Shown: positions 36,341 through 44,383 of the stretch, in pieces | How positions within the stretch are numbered: the stretch's first letter is position 1 | How the letters are laid out: each line of letters opens with the position of its first letter | Assembly (NCBI RefSeq): GCF_030546935.1 | Contig: NZ_JAUOPH010000005.1 | Span: 62,001-126,000, forward strand | DNA: 64,000 nt | Direction: 5' to 3' | Source: Marinobacter sp. 2_MG-2023 | GTDB lineage: Bacteria; Pseudomonadota; Gammaproteobacteria; Pseudomonadales; Oleiphilaceae | Translations under genes and position numbers: made by a program | Notes under the pieces: model-generated | What the model was told of the DNA's origin: nothing | What the model saw: only the letters and a program-made list of their open reading frames with translations | Database searches by the model: none

Positions 36341-37065
36341 GGCTGGCGTTCATCGCTGGTGAACGGGTCCAGCAGATTGGTAACACCGGTCAGCCATTCT
36401 TCCAGCCCGTCATAGAAACGGTTCTGGGCATGGCCGGCCTGGATATCAAGAAAACCCAGTATCAGTGAGCCACCAAGGCCGAGCAGAGAGGAGCTGAATG
36501 CAGTGCCCATGCCCTGCAAGGGCGTCAGCAATCCGGTCTGAAGATCCGCGAATACTTTGCCGAAATCACCCTGGCCCATGTCCAGGTTGGTAATGACCTC
36601 GCCAACTGCATTGATGGTGCCGAGCAGCCCCCAGAAGGTACCGAGAAGGCCAAGAAAAACCAGTAGGTTAATGAAGTATCGTGTGATTTCGCGCTGCTCA
36701 TCCATTCTGGAATGAATGCCATCCAGAACTGTTCTGAGCGACATGGTCGAGAGCGTAAAGCGGTCACGTTTGGACTCTTCGCCCAATTGCCGTGCCAGTG
36801 GTTTGAGCAGGCGGGGTTCTTCAAGCACTGAAAGGCCGGAATGCCCGGTACGGAACTGGGCGATCCAGCGAAGCTCCGGGAACAACACGAATACCTGCCG
36901 GTAAGTGAGGCCGATGCCGATGATCAGCACGCCGACAATCAATAGGTTGAAGACCCAGTTCGCCATAAATGCGGTGATCAACGGTTTGTGGACCAACACG
37001 CCAACGATGGCAACAACCGCCAGAAAAAAGGTCATCCAGAAAAGGGTGTGTTTGGGATTACTCAT
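36337..37065 (-). CDS. MotA/TolQ/ExbB-type proton channel protein
   Basis: 242 residues with four hydrophobic segments: two near the N-terminus (about 8-26 and 35-55), then a cytoplasmic loop, then FINLLVFLGLLGTFWGLLGTI and GTAFSSSLLGLGGSLILGF. The last two are the core of the MotA/TolQ/ExbB family. Unlike MotA it has a short C-terminal tail. Coupled by ATGA to the MotB/OmpA-like gene. No ExbD/TolR or Zorya-type partner genes are next to it. Confidence 0.83.
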   Translation of the reverse strand: MSNPKHTLFWMTFFLAVVAIVGVLVHKPLITAFMANWVFNLLIVGVLIIGIGLTYRQVFVLFPELRWIAQFRTGHSGLSVLEEPRLLKPLARQLGEESKRDRFTLSTMSLRTVLDGIHSRMDEQREITRYFINLLVFLGLLGTFWGLLGTINAVGEVITNLDMGQGDFGKVFADLQTGLLTPLQGMGTAFSSSLLGLGGSLILGFLDIQAGHAQNRFYDGLEEWLTGVTNLLDPFTSDERQP

Positions 37066-37202
37066 GAAAAAGCCAGCCTTTTGAGATGTTCTTCAAAACG
37101 TTAGCACAGACTGACGTATCTTGGCGCTTATTTGCGGGAGATTATGCAGGGCGAGGTTCCCCGACGAGGCGATGCGCCAGGCCGGGGTGAACATTACAGG
37201 TT

Positions 37203-37886
37203 TCAGGCTTGCTGAAGTGCCTGAACCACAGCCTTGGCTGCACCCTCTGATGAAGCCGGGTTCTGGCCGGTAATCAACTTGCCATCCACCACAATGTGCG
37301 GAGCCCAGTCATCACCCTTTGAGTAGGTTGCGGTGTTTTCCTTCAACATATCTTCGAGCAGGAAAGGTACGATCGTTGCCAGACCAACTGCTTCTTCTTC
37401 GCTGTTGCTGAATCCGGTGACTTCGCGACCGCCCACCAGGTTTTGCCCGGGCTTGATCTCTACGTTTTTGAAGACAGCCGGCGCGTGGCAGACCGCTCCA
37501 ATTACCTTGTCCTGTTCGTAGGCAGCTTTGATCAGTGCGACAGATTTTGCATCGTTGACCAAATCCCAAAGAGGACCATGACCGCCCGGATAGAAGACAG
37601 CATCAAACCCGTTCATATCTATGTCACTGAGTTTTTTTGTGCTGGCGAGCGATTCTTTGGCGTGCGCATCCGCCTGAAAGCGTCGGGTGCTGTCTGTGAG
37701 TGCGTCTTCGGCTTCGCTGTTGGGATCAACTGGCGGCTTGCCGCCTTTCGGCGATGCGATGGTGATGTTTGCGCCTGCATCACGGAACACATAATAGGGC
37801 GCGGTAAACTCTTCCAGCCAAAAGCCTGTTTTGTGGCCAGTGTCTCCCATCTGGTCGTGGGAAGTCAGAACCATGAGGATGTTCAT
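37203..37886 (-). CDS. DJ-1/PfpI (class I glutamine amidotransferase-like) protein
   Basis: 227 residues from ATG 37886, which has AAAGGA nine bases upstream; the longer ORF adds an unconserved leader. The nucleophile elbow is GAVCHAP (Cys followed by His), and GFWLEEFTAPY and FYPGGHGPLWDL are the conserved blocks of the Hsp31/DJ-1-like family, some members of which are glyoxalase III or chaperones. The exact activity is not fixed by sequence. A single gene, divergent from the binding-protein gene at 38089. Confidence 0.88.
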   Translation of the reverse strand: MNILMVLTSHDQMGDTGHKTGFWLEEFTAPYYVFRDAGANITIASPKGGKPPVDPNSEAEDALTDSTRRFQADAHAKESLASTKKLSDIDMNGFDAVFYPGGHGPLWDLVNDAKSVALIKAAYEQDKVIGAVCHAPAVFKNVEIKPGQNLVGGREVTGFSNSEEEAVGLATIVPFLLEDMLKENTATYSKGDDWAPHIVVDGKLITGQNPASSEGAAKAVVQALQQA

Positions 37887-38088
37887 AGTGCGCGTCCTTT
37901 TCATTGAGAAGTGAGATTCACCTGTTTTACCAGACCCGTAACTCGTTCTTGTGCTGTAAGCGATGGAATTCAACCGTCGTATTTCACACCATTTTACGCA
38001 GCTAGACCGTTTGCGGATCTGAGAACGCCTATACTGTGTATATACGACTGTCATAGATCGTTTTTAGCTTGTGGAGAAACGACAGACC

Positions 38089-38841
38089 ATGCGAATACTT
38101 GTTGCCATTCTGTTTGCGGCGATGGCTCTTTCCGCAAATGCCCAGCAGGGGACAGAGACGGTTCGTGCCCTGACGGTTACGGTGGGTGCGGATCATGCGC
38201 CGCCGTACCGGATAATCGAAGGTGCACAGCCCTCAGGTCTCTATGTAGAGATATTCCGGGAAATTACGAACCGGCTGGGCTGGGAAACCCATTATCGGGA
38301 GGCCCCCTTTCGGCGAGTCCTGAAGATGGTCAGGCGGGGCGAGGTGGATGTCATGCTTGGAGCCCTCAAAACATCAGGAAGAGACGAACAGATGGTATTT
38401 GTTGCACCTGCCTTTCCGCCGGAACGCAGGCTGTTTTTGCACATCAAGGATTCTGACCGTATTGAGCGTTACGCGGACCTTTATGGTAAAACCATCGGCG
38501 TATTGGAGGGAGCCAGCTATTTCCCGCGGTTCGATAATGACGGGCAGTTGCACAAAGAAGCTGCCCCCCGGTATGAGAACCTGATCCTGATGATGGAAAA
38601 AGGCCGGGTGGATGTAGTGGTTGTCCCGGAGCTCGCGGGTTTGTATACGGTTCGAGAGCTTGAACTGCCTGTGCAGGTGTCTCCGTTTTTTGTACCCGGG
38701 GAGCGTTCTTGGATCGCCGTTGCAAGAACCTCGCCGGTAGCGGAATATTCTGACGATATACGCGCTGCGCTCAAGCTGATAGAGGCAGAAGGCACATACG
38801 AAAATTTGGTGCTGAAGTATATGGATCAGTACGCTCTTTGA
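38089..38841 (+). CDS. periplasmic substrate-binding protein, family 3 type
   Basis: 250 residues from ATG 38089 with a signal peptide ending ALSANAQ. The body, starting VTVGADHAPPYRIIEGAQPSGLYVE, is the type II periplasmic-binding fold of amino-acid-binding proteins (SBP_bac_3), including GEVDVMLGAL and the second-lobe GKTIGVLEGASY. GTG 38071 is an in-frame alternative but without a Shine-Dalgarno. No permease or ATPase gene is next to it, so it could serve as a sensor subunit or work with a distant transporter. A second such gene follows. Confidence 0.85.
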   Translation: MRILVAILFAAMALSANAQQGTETVRALTVTVGADHAPPYRIIEGAQPSGLYVEIFREITNRLGWETHYREAPFRRVLKMVRRGEVDVMLGALKTSGRDEQMVFVAPAFPPERRLFLHIKDSDRIERYADLYGKTIGVLEGASYFPRFDNDGQLHKEAAPRYENLILMMEKGRVDVVVVPELAGLYTVRELELPVQVSPFFVPGERSWIAVARTSPVAEYSDDIRAALKLIEAEGTYENLVLKYMDQYAL

Positions 38842-38862
38842 TCCAATAAGCCAACAAACAGG

Positions 38863-39696
38863 ATGGTCGCATACTTGTCAGGTTCCCGAAAAAAAGCATC
38901 TACCGCCGTCAGGAGGCTGTTGCCAGTGATGCTGGTGCTGATGGTTTTTTGTAATTCAGGAGCAGCAGAGCCGGCCTGCAAAACCTTGACGGTGAGTGGC
39001 AACCCGGAGTACCCGCCACTTCTCTGGGAAGACCCTCAGGCCCCTGAGCACCTGACCGGTGCGGCAACCGCTCTGCTAAGAGAGATCCTCGAACCACTTG
39101 GCGTGCAGCTGGAGGTGCGGCGCCTCGGCTCCTGGGCGCGAGTTCAGCGCCTTGCCCGGGTGGGGGAACTCGATATGGTTGCCGGTGCGTTTATTACCTC
39201 TGAACGCATCAAGTATATGGATTACCTGTTGCCTCCATTCACGTATCTTCCCACGGCCGTCTGGGTACCCAAAGACGGGGTGTTTGAGTATCGTCACTGG
39301 CCTGACCTGAAAGGAAAGCGGGGAAGTACACTGATAAACAACAGTTTCGGTCAGAGATTTGACCGCTATGCTGAACGCAACTTACAAGTTGTCAGCGTCA
39401 GAACCATAGAGCAATCCTTCGATATGGCGTTGGCCGGACGCGTTGATTACGTTTTGTATGAACGATTGCAGGGGCAGGTGAAGCTTCAGCGGCTTGGCCT
39501 TGCAGACAAGTTTGTTGCGCTCGATGTGCCCATTAGCAACGAAGGGCTATTCTTTACGTTTTCCAAGAATTCGCAATGTAACACCTTTGAGTTCCGTGAA
39601 CGCATTGCTGATAGGCTGTTTAAACTCATCGATGCAGGTCGTATGGCCGAAATTGTCAGTGAGTATACGGCCAGATACATGTCTCTGAAGCCGTAG
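38863..39696 (+). CDS. periplasmic substrate-binding protein, family 3 type
   Basis: 277 residues; a hydrophobic segment LLPVMLVLMVFCNSGAAEP gives a signal peptide of about 36 residues. Body: SGNPEYPPLLWEDP, GELDMVAGAF, MDYLLPPF and an inter-lobe region as in SBP_bac_3 proteins. Two Cys (PACKTL and NSQCNTF) could form a disulfide in the periplasm. It starts 21 bases after the previous gene; the pair share the same fold but are clearly different in sequence. The Shine-Dalgarno is poor. No transporter subunits nearby. Confidence 0.83.
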   Translation: MVAYLSGSRKKASTAVRRLLPVMLVLMVFCNSGAAEPACKTLTVSGNPEYPPLLWEDPQAPEHLTGAATALLREILEPLGVQLEVRRLGSWARVQRLARVGELDMVAGAFITSERIKYMDYLLPPFTYLPTAVWVPKDGVFEYRHWPDLKGKRGSTLINNSFGQRFDRYAERNLQVVSVRTIEQSFDMALAGRVDYVLYERLQGQVKLQRLGLADKFVALDVPISNEGLFFTFSKNSQCNTFEFRERIADRLFKLIDAGRMAEIVSEYTARYMSLKP

Positions 39697-39742
39697 TGGC
39701 AGTGAGATACTTCTATTAAACCCGTCAGAGAGTTTTATCAGT

Positions 39743-40168
39743 ATGGCAATCTGGACCCGCACACCGGACCTTGAGCATTTGGCTAAAGCCAGCGCAAATA
39801 CAGCTGTCAGCCACATGGGCATTGAGTACACCGAAATTGGTGACGATTATGTAACAGGCCGGATGCCGGTCGATGAGCGCACGGTGCAGCCTTTTGGCAT
39901 TCTCCACGGAGGGTCGTCGGTGGTGTTGGCAGAAACCCTGGGCAGCATGGCTGCCAACTGGTGCCTGAAAGATCCTGATACCGTCGCAGTCGGGCTCGAA
40001 ATCAACGCCAACCACATTCGCCCGGTTACCCAAGGCTGGGTTTATGGGACGGCCAGGCCTATTCATATTGGCAGTGCGACTCAGGTCTGGGAAATCCGTA
40101 TGGAAAATGAAGCGGGTAAAACGACCTGTATATCTCGCCTGACCATGGCAGTTACACGGAGGCCTTAG
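39743..40168 (+). CDS. hotdog-fold thioesterase (YbdB/MenI type)
   Basis: Acyl-CoA or aryl-CoA thioesterase, 141 residues. PFGILHGGSSVVLAETLGSMAA is the signature of the 1,4-dihydroxy-2-naphthoyl-CoA hydrolase / EntH-like group, with the catalytic Glu in LAETLGS and HGG at the oxyanion site. The C-terminal strand TCISRLTMAVT is typical. Substrate not known; quinone biosynthesis or proofreading of aryl-CoA are family roles. It is convergent with the cyclase at 40196. Confidence 0.88.
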   Translation: MAIWTRTPDLEHLAKASANTAVSHMGIEYTEIGDDYVTGRMPVDERTVQPFGILHGGSSVVLAETLGSMAANWCLKDPDTVAVGLEINANHIRPVTQGWVYGTARPIHIGSATQVWEIRMENEAGKTTCISRLTMAVTRRP

Positions 40169-40195
40169 ACTTTTCAGGCTGCTCTAAAATCCATC

Positions 40196-41158
40196 TCAGA
40201 GCTGTGAAAAAGTATGTACCCTGTCCCGGCCTCGCGTCTTGGACAGGTACATGGCTTCATCAGCTCGTGAGAGCAATGCCTCAAGCCTGTCATCGTCAAC
40301 TGACAGGGTGGCCACGCCAAAACTGGCTTTTTGGCGGAGTTCGGTTTTTCGGTAGCGAATCCGCAATTCCTGCAACAGAAAGCGTAACCGTTCAGCCAAT
40401 TCCACAGCTTGGGCCAGAGGTGTGTCCGGCAGGAGTACGGCGAACTCTTCACCGCCAATACGCGCTGCAACGTCTGACTCCCGTACTTTGTCCATCAGCA
40501 AACGGCCTACCGCTCTGAGAACCGCATCTCCCGCTTCGTGGCCATAACTATCATTGGTCTGTTTGAAGTGGTCCAGATCGAACATGATTACGGCCAGTGG
40601 CGTCTGCTGCCGGCGTGCCTGTTTGAGTAGTTGCTCGCCAAACTGGAAAAACGCTCGACGGTTATTGAGGAGTGTGAGCTCATCCTGTCTTGAAGCTGCT
40701 TCGGCTTGTTGTCGGGCACTTCGCAAGGCCAGTTCCATGTTTTTTCGATCAGTGATGTCGGTAGCAATTTCCAGGCGAACCAGGCGCCCATCGGTCCACT
40801 CAATGGCCTGGTCCCGACATTGATACCAGTGTTTGGAGACCTCGTTCTGGAATTCCCATACGTGTGTACCGGTGGCTTCGTTATGGTTTTTGATCAACAG
40901 GCTGTTTGTGCAGAAGCTGCAGGGACCATCGTTGTTCTGCAGGACCTTCCAGCACTTCCCGCCTTTCTGGAACTCACCCCAAATCCTGCGTCCATAAGCA
41001 TTTATGTATAACAGCTCATACGTATCAAAGTCGGCGACATACACCAGGGCGTCAAGATTATCGAGAATCGTTTGAAGCCCCGCCACAGACAATTGCCCTG
41101 AGACGTCGGGATCAGCACTCCGGGAAGGAATGATGTTCTTGGTATCACGAGTAGTCAT
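40196..41158 (-). CDS. PAS-GGDEF diguanylate cyclase
   Basis: 320 residues. A PAS domain of about residues 25-145 contains a Cys-rich segment, KCWKVLQNNDGPCSFCTN, the C-x(n)-PCxxC pattern of a PAS subgroup that may bind metal or sense redox. GGDEF domain at about 160-315: MFDLDHFKQTND (metal Asp), IGGEEF active loop, and RESD five residues upstream (inhibitory site). Predicted active and cytoplasmic. A promoter with an extended -10 is at 41188-41196, about 30 bases before the start. Confidence 0.9.
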   Translation of the reverse strand: MTTRDTKNIIPSRSADPDVSGQLSVAGLQTILDNLDALVYVADFDTYELLYINAYGRRIWGEFQKGGKCWKVLQNNDGPCSFCTNSLLIKNHNEATGTHVWEFQNEVSKHWYQCRDQAIEWTDGRLVRLEIATDITDRKNMELALRSARQQAEAASRQDELTLLNNRRAFFQFGEQLLKQARRQQTPLAVIMFDLDHFKQTNDSYGHEAGDAVLRAVGRLLMDKVRESDVAARIGGEEFAVLLPDTPLAQAVELAERLRFLLQELRIRYRKTELRQKASFGVATLSVDDDRLEALLSRADEAMYLSKTRGRDRVHTFSQL

Positions 41159-41187
41159 TGGCGTCAGTTTTGGGGGCTATTCGGCGC

Positions 41188-41196
41188 AGTATAGCA
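41188..41196 (-). promoter_or_regulatory. candidate extended -10 promoter of the PAS-GGDEF gene
   Basis: On the minus strand TGC-TATACT (plus-strand 41188-41196) matches an extended -10 (TGnTATAAT) with one base off, about 30 bases upstream of the ATG at 41158. No good -35 is seen at 17 bases, as is usual with extended -10 promoters. Confidence 0.4.
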
Positions 41197-41204
41197 GCGA
41201 TCAG

Positions 41205-41303
41205 TCAAATGATGGCAGTTACGGTTTGGCCGTCGGCTTCCTCAAGGGATATTTCCTGAATGTGCTGCCTGGCTTCGGCAACAAAATACCGGGCTGTTTT
41301 CAT
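41205..41303 (-). pseudogene. possible truncated rhodanese N-terminus (32 codons)
   Basis: On the minus strand an ATG at 41301-41303 with an upstream CGGAAAA opens a reading frame of 32 residues, MKTARYFVAEARQHIQEISL..., which looks like the first turn of rhodanese-domain proteins (LVAEAK..I.EIS.EEA). It ends at TGA 41205 with no domain core. Either a decayed gene or a chance ORF; the rest of the 257-base gap between the cyclase and rarD has no other coding sign. Confidence 0.25.
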
Positions 41304-41415
41304 GGCAGATTTTCCGTACTTTGAATGTACTCAAAGGTTAAGCCATATTGCCTAAGTGCGTAACCCGCCAGGCATGTTAAATTTAGTGCCGAAATATAAT
41401 GAGGAAGCTATCAGT

Positions 41416-42303
41416 ATGGCAGCGCAGGAAGCCCGAAAAGGCGTTTTTTACGGCACGTTTGCCTACACTATGTGGGGCTGCTTTCCGCTATATTTTGCTC
41501 TGTTTGACGGGGTCCCAGCCTGGGAAGTGGTTATTCATCGGGTGATCTGGTCCTGTCTGTTTCTGGCGTTTATTGTCACCTTTCTGAAACGCTGGCAACC
41601 CGTAAGGGTGGCGCTTGCACAGCCAGCAAAACTGGGATTTGTTCTTGGTTGTGCCGTGCTTATTGCTGTGAACTGGGGCGTTTATATTTATGCCGTGGAG
41701 ACCCGGCAGGTGCTTCAGGCCAGCCTTGGTTATTTTCTGACGCCACTGGTAAATGTTGGGTTGGGCATGCTGGTGCTCAAGGAGAGTATTTCCCGGTTGC
41801 AGATTCTGGCTGTAGTGCTCGCAACGCTTGCGATTCTGTATCAGTTGTTTTTGCTGGGCGTTGTGCCCTGGATAACGCTGGTGCTGGCGTTCAGCTTCGG
41901 AACCTATGGCCTGCTTCGCAAACAGGTAGCTCTGGATGGGCTCTCGGGGTTGTTTGTGGAAACTTTGCTTTTGCTGCCCGTGGCCATTATGGCGCTCACT
42001 GTTTTGAGTTATTCAGGGATTTCACACTTTTCAGAGAATGCATCCACCACGCTCCTGCTGATTTCCAGCGGGGTGGTAACGGCGATTCCTTTGTTGGCGT
42101 TTGCCGGCGCTGCTCGAAGATTGCGCCTGGCGACGGTTGGGTTTCTCATGTATATCAACCCGACAATTCAGTTTCTGATTGCGCTGACGGTTTTCAGTGA
42201 GCCCCTCAGCGTCGAAAAGCTGACAAGTTTTATAATGATCTGGATAGCCTTGGCGATCTATTCCTGGTCCGCCTGGGCCGGTCGCACCAGGCCTCTAACA
42301 TGA
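41416..42303 (+). CDS. rarD: RarD family EamA/DMT transporter
   Basis: Ten-TM inner-membrane transporter, 295 residues from ATG 41416 with GAGGA nine bases upstream (E. coli RarD has 296); the ORF start at 41356 has no such site. KGVFYGTFAYTMWGCFPLYF, VVIHRVIWS, NWGVYIYAVETRQVLQASLGYFLTPL and GFLMYINPT are the RarD signature stretches. The substrate is not established (chloramphenicol sensitivity gave the name). The stop codon overlaps the DUF3565 gene by ATGA. Confidence 0.9.
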   Translation: MAAQEARKGVFYGTFAYTMWGCFPLYFALFDGVPAWEVVIHRVIWSCLFLAFIVTFLKRWQPVRVALAQPAKLGFVLGCAVLIAVNWGVYIYAVETRQVLQASLGYFLTPLVNVGLGMLVLKESISRLQILAVVLATLAILYQLFLLGVVPWITLVLAFSFGTYGLLRKQVALDGLSGLFVETLLLLPVAIMALTVLSYSGISHFSENASTTLLLISSGVVTAIPLLAFAGAARRLRLATVGFLMYINPTIQFLIALTVFSEPLSVEKLTSFIMIWIALAIYSWSAWAGRTRPLT

Positions 42304-42518
42304 AGCAGCCGATAATCGGATATCACAAGGATGAAGTGGATCACTGGGTCGCCCGACTGGCCTGTGGTCATAACCAACATGTGCGCCATTCGCCGCCCTG
42401 GATCAACAGGCCCTGGGTGACCACCGCGGAGGGGCGAGGGTCTATGCTTGGCTTTCAGCTCGATTGCCGTAAGTGCGACGAGGGCGCGGCCCGTGATTTC
42501 GTAGAAAATAATACTTAG
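42300..42518 (+). CDS. DUF3565 family small protein
   Basis: 72 residues. IIGYHKDEVDHWVARLACGH, HVRHSPPWINRPWV and LDCRKCDEG are the DUF3565 consensus blocks; the Cys and His (CGH, CRKC) may bind a metal. Function unknown. It starts at ATG 42300 overlapping the rarD stop (ATGA), so it is co-translated with rarD, a pairing that gives no clear functional hint. Confidence 0.85.
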   Translation: MKQPIIGYHKDEVDHWVARLACGHNQHVRHSPPWINRPWVTTAEGRGSMLGFQLDCRKCDEGAARDFVENNT

Positions 42519-42588
42519 CATTTATTCAAGATATCCCGGATTTTGTCGATAGTAATTCGAGACAATGCTTTTCTGAGGATCTGCCGTA

Positions 42589-44265
42589 ATGAATTTTCTG
42601 AACAACCTGCATATTCGAACCCGTCTGCTTCTGGCCGTATTGATACCGGTCCTGGTTACAGCCGCGACGGTCGCCTGGATTTCTGTCAGCCAGATTCAGG
42701 CTCACGGGGAGGCAGAGTTAGAGCGTCTTGAATCAAGCCTTCTGGAAGCTCGAAAGGCAGGGCTGAAGAACCTGATCGATGCCGCGAAAGCGGTGGTGCT
42801 GGAAGCAAAAAACGACCCTGAACTGTCGGAGGAAGAAGCAAAGGCCCAGGCTGCATCCCGCTTGCGTTCTATCCGGTTCGAGAAGACGAATTACGTCTTC
42901 GCATACAACAGGGCAGCGCAGGCAGTCGCTTATTCTCCGGACCCTTCCAGAGAGGGTAAAGACAATAGTCCGGTCGTCAAAAAACTCGTTGGCAGCCTGT
43001 TTGGTGCGGCAGAATCCACGGGCTATCTCGGATATGACTGGCCTAATCCGGCTTCCGGTAACGAAGAGCCCAAGGTGTCTTACTCCGCGATTATTCCGGG
43101 GTGGGACTGGATGATTGGGGCGGGTGTCTACGTTACCGATATTGACCGACAGGTTGATGCTGCGCGCGTGGAAATCGAGGATAACATAGGTGCAATGCTT
43201 GGCTTTATTCTGTTGGTCACAGCTGTTGCTGTGGTCACCTCGCTGGTAATTGGTGTTTTCGTCGGCCGCACAGTGACGGTGCCTTTGAAAAGAGTCAGCG
43301 ACATGATGCAGGAGATTGCTGATGGTGATGGTGATTTGCGTCAGCGTTTGCCAGAAGAGGGCCGTGATGAGCTTTCTGAACTGGGCCGTCGCTTTAACGC
43401 CTTTGTTATCAAAATTCAGACGACTATCCGGGAAGTCGGCGCCACAACTGATCAGGTAGCATCTGCTGCCGAGGAATTGAGCCGTGTCGCCAATGAAACA
43501 CGAGCGTCGGTTCAGGAACAGGGATCCGAAACCGATCAGATTGCTTCTGCAATCAATGAAATGGCAGCAACCATCCAGCAGATTTCCGGAAACGCCAGCG
43601 AAGTTGAAAGTGCTGCATCAGATGCTGACCGCATGGCCCGAGACGGTGGCGAGACCATCGCCAATGCGCAAGGTTCGGTAAACAAGCTTTCTGAGGAAAT
43701 TCAGGAAAGCGCGCTCAGTATTAACGCTCTGGCTGAGAAATCAGATGACATCCAGAGGGTGCTGGACGTGATTCAGTCCGTGACCGAACAGACCAACTTG
43801 CTCGCACTGAACGCGGCTATCGAGGCGGCCAGAGCAGGCGACCATGGTCGCGGCTTCTCTGTGGTCGCAGATGAGGTGCGTCAACTGGCTCGGCGTAGTG
43901 CCGAATCGGCAGATCAGATCCGTGAAATGATCGATGGCTTCGTCAGTGAAACCCGCTCAGCCGTAGAGCGAATGAATCGATCGCGCGACCGTTCGTCGGA
44001 GACGGTGGAGCGGATTAATCACGCCACAGGTGCGCTGGTGACCATTGAGAAATCGGTTGGGCAGATCCATGATCAGGTAACCCAGATTGCCACTGCGGCC
44101 GAGCAACAAAGCCAGGTGGCGGAAGAGATCAATCAGAACGTGGTACGCATTGTCGATGCAGCGCAGCGCAGTGATACCGGGGTTACTCAGACCAATGAGG
44201 CCAGCCATGAGCTGGCTCGTCTGGGCGAAAGCCTGCGGGATCTGGTGAGCCGGTTCAAGGTCTAA
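42589..44265 (+). CDS. methyl-accepting chemotaxis protein with Cache sensor domain
   Basis: 558 residues: TM1 at about 11-32, a periplasmic single-Cache domain (FEKTNYVFAYNR, SAIIPGWDWMIGAGVYVTDID) to about 200, TM2 at about 201-225, HAMP to about 280, then the signalling domain to the C-terminus with the conserved tip EQTNLLALNAAIEAARAGD. This domain type usually senses small organic acids, but the ligand is not predictable here. No CheR-binding pentapeptide is seen at the C-terminus (ends SRFKV). It stands alone, upstream of the TRAP binding-protein gene. Confidence 0.93.
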   Translation: MNFLNNLHIRTRLLLAVLIPVLVTAATVAWISVSQIQAHGEAELERLESSLLEARKAGLKNLIDAAKAVVLEAKNDPELSEEEAKAQAASRLRSIRFEKTNYVFAYNRAAQAVAYSPDPSREGKDNSPVVKKLVGSLFGAAESTGYLGYDWPNPASGNEEPKVSYSAIIPGWDWMIGAGVYVTDIDRQVDAARVEIEDNIGAMLGFILLVTAVAVVTSLVIGVFVGRTVTVPLKRVSDMMQEIADGDGDLRQRLPEEGRDELSELGRRFNAFVIKIQTTIREVGATTDQVASAAEELSRVANETRASVQEQGSETDQIASAINEMAATIQQISGNASEVESAASDADRMARDGGETIANAQGSVNKLSEEIQESALSINALAEKSDDIQRVLDVIQSVTEQTNLLALNAAIEAARAGDHGRGFSVVADEVRQLARRSAESADQIREMIDGFVSETRSAVERMNRSRDRSSETVERINHATGALVTIEKSVGQIHDQVTQIATAAEQQSQVAEEINQNVVRIVDAAQRSDTGVTQTNEASHELARLGESLRDLVSRFKV

Positions 44266-44383
44266 TCAATATATGCGAAGGGCCATGCGCTTGCGGCTGT
44301 GATTACAGCCCTTGGCGCAAGGTGTCATCACGGGCTAAGATTGTGGGCGCGTTCGCGATATAGCAATAACATAACAACATGAA

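Noticed and set aside
35294..37065. Zorya-type antiphage system from the MotA/MotB-like pair
   Set aside because: Zorya ZorA has a long cytoplasmic tail and ZorC/D or ZorE genes follow. Here the MotA-like protein is only 242 residues and the neighbours are a panE-like gene and a DJ-1 gene.
38032..38051. LexA box before the binding-protein gene
   Set aside because: The left half TACTGTGTATATA fits, but the right half does not end in CAGTA, so only a half-site is present.
44290..44321. Stem-loop between the chemoreceptor and TRAP binding-protein genes
   Set aside because: GGCTGT/ACAGCC with an outer CTTGC/GCAAG can pair, but there is no T-run and an asymmetric loop, so no function can be assigned.
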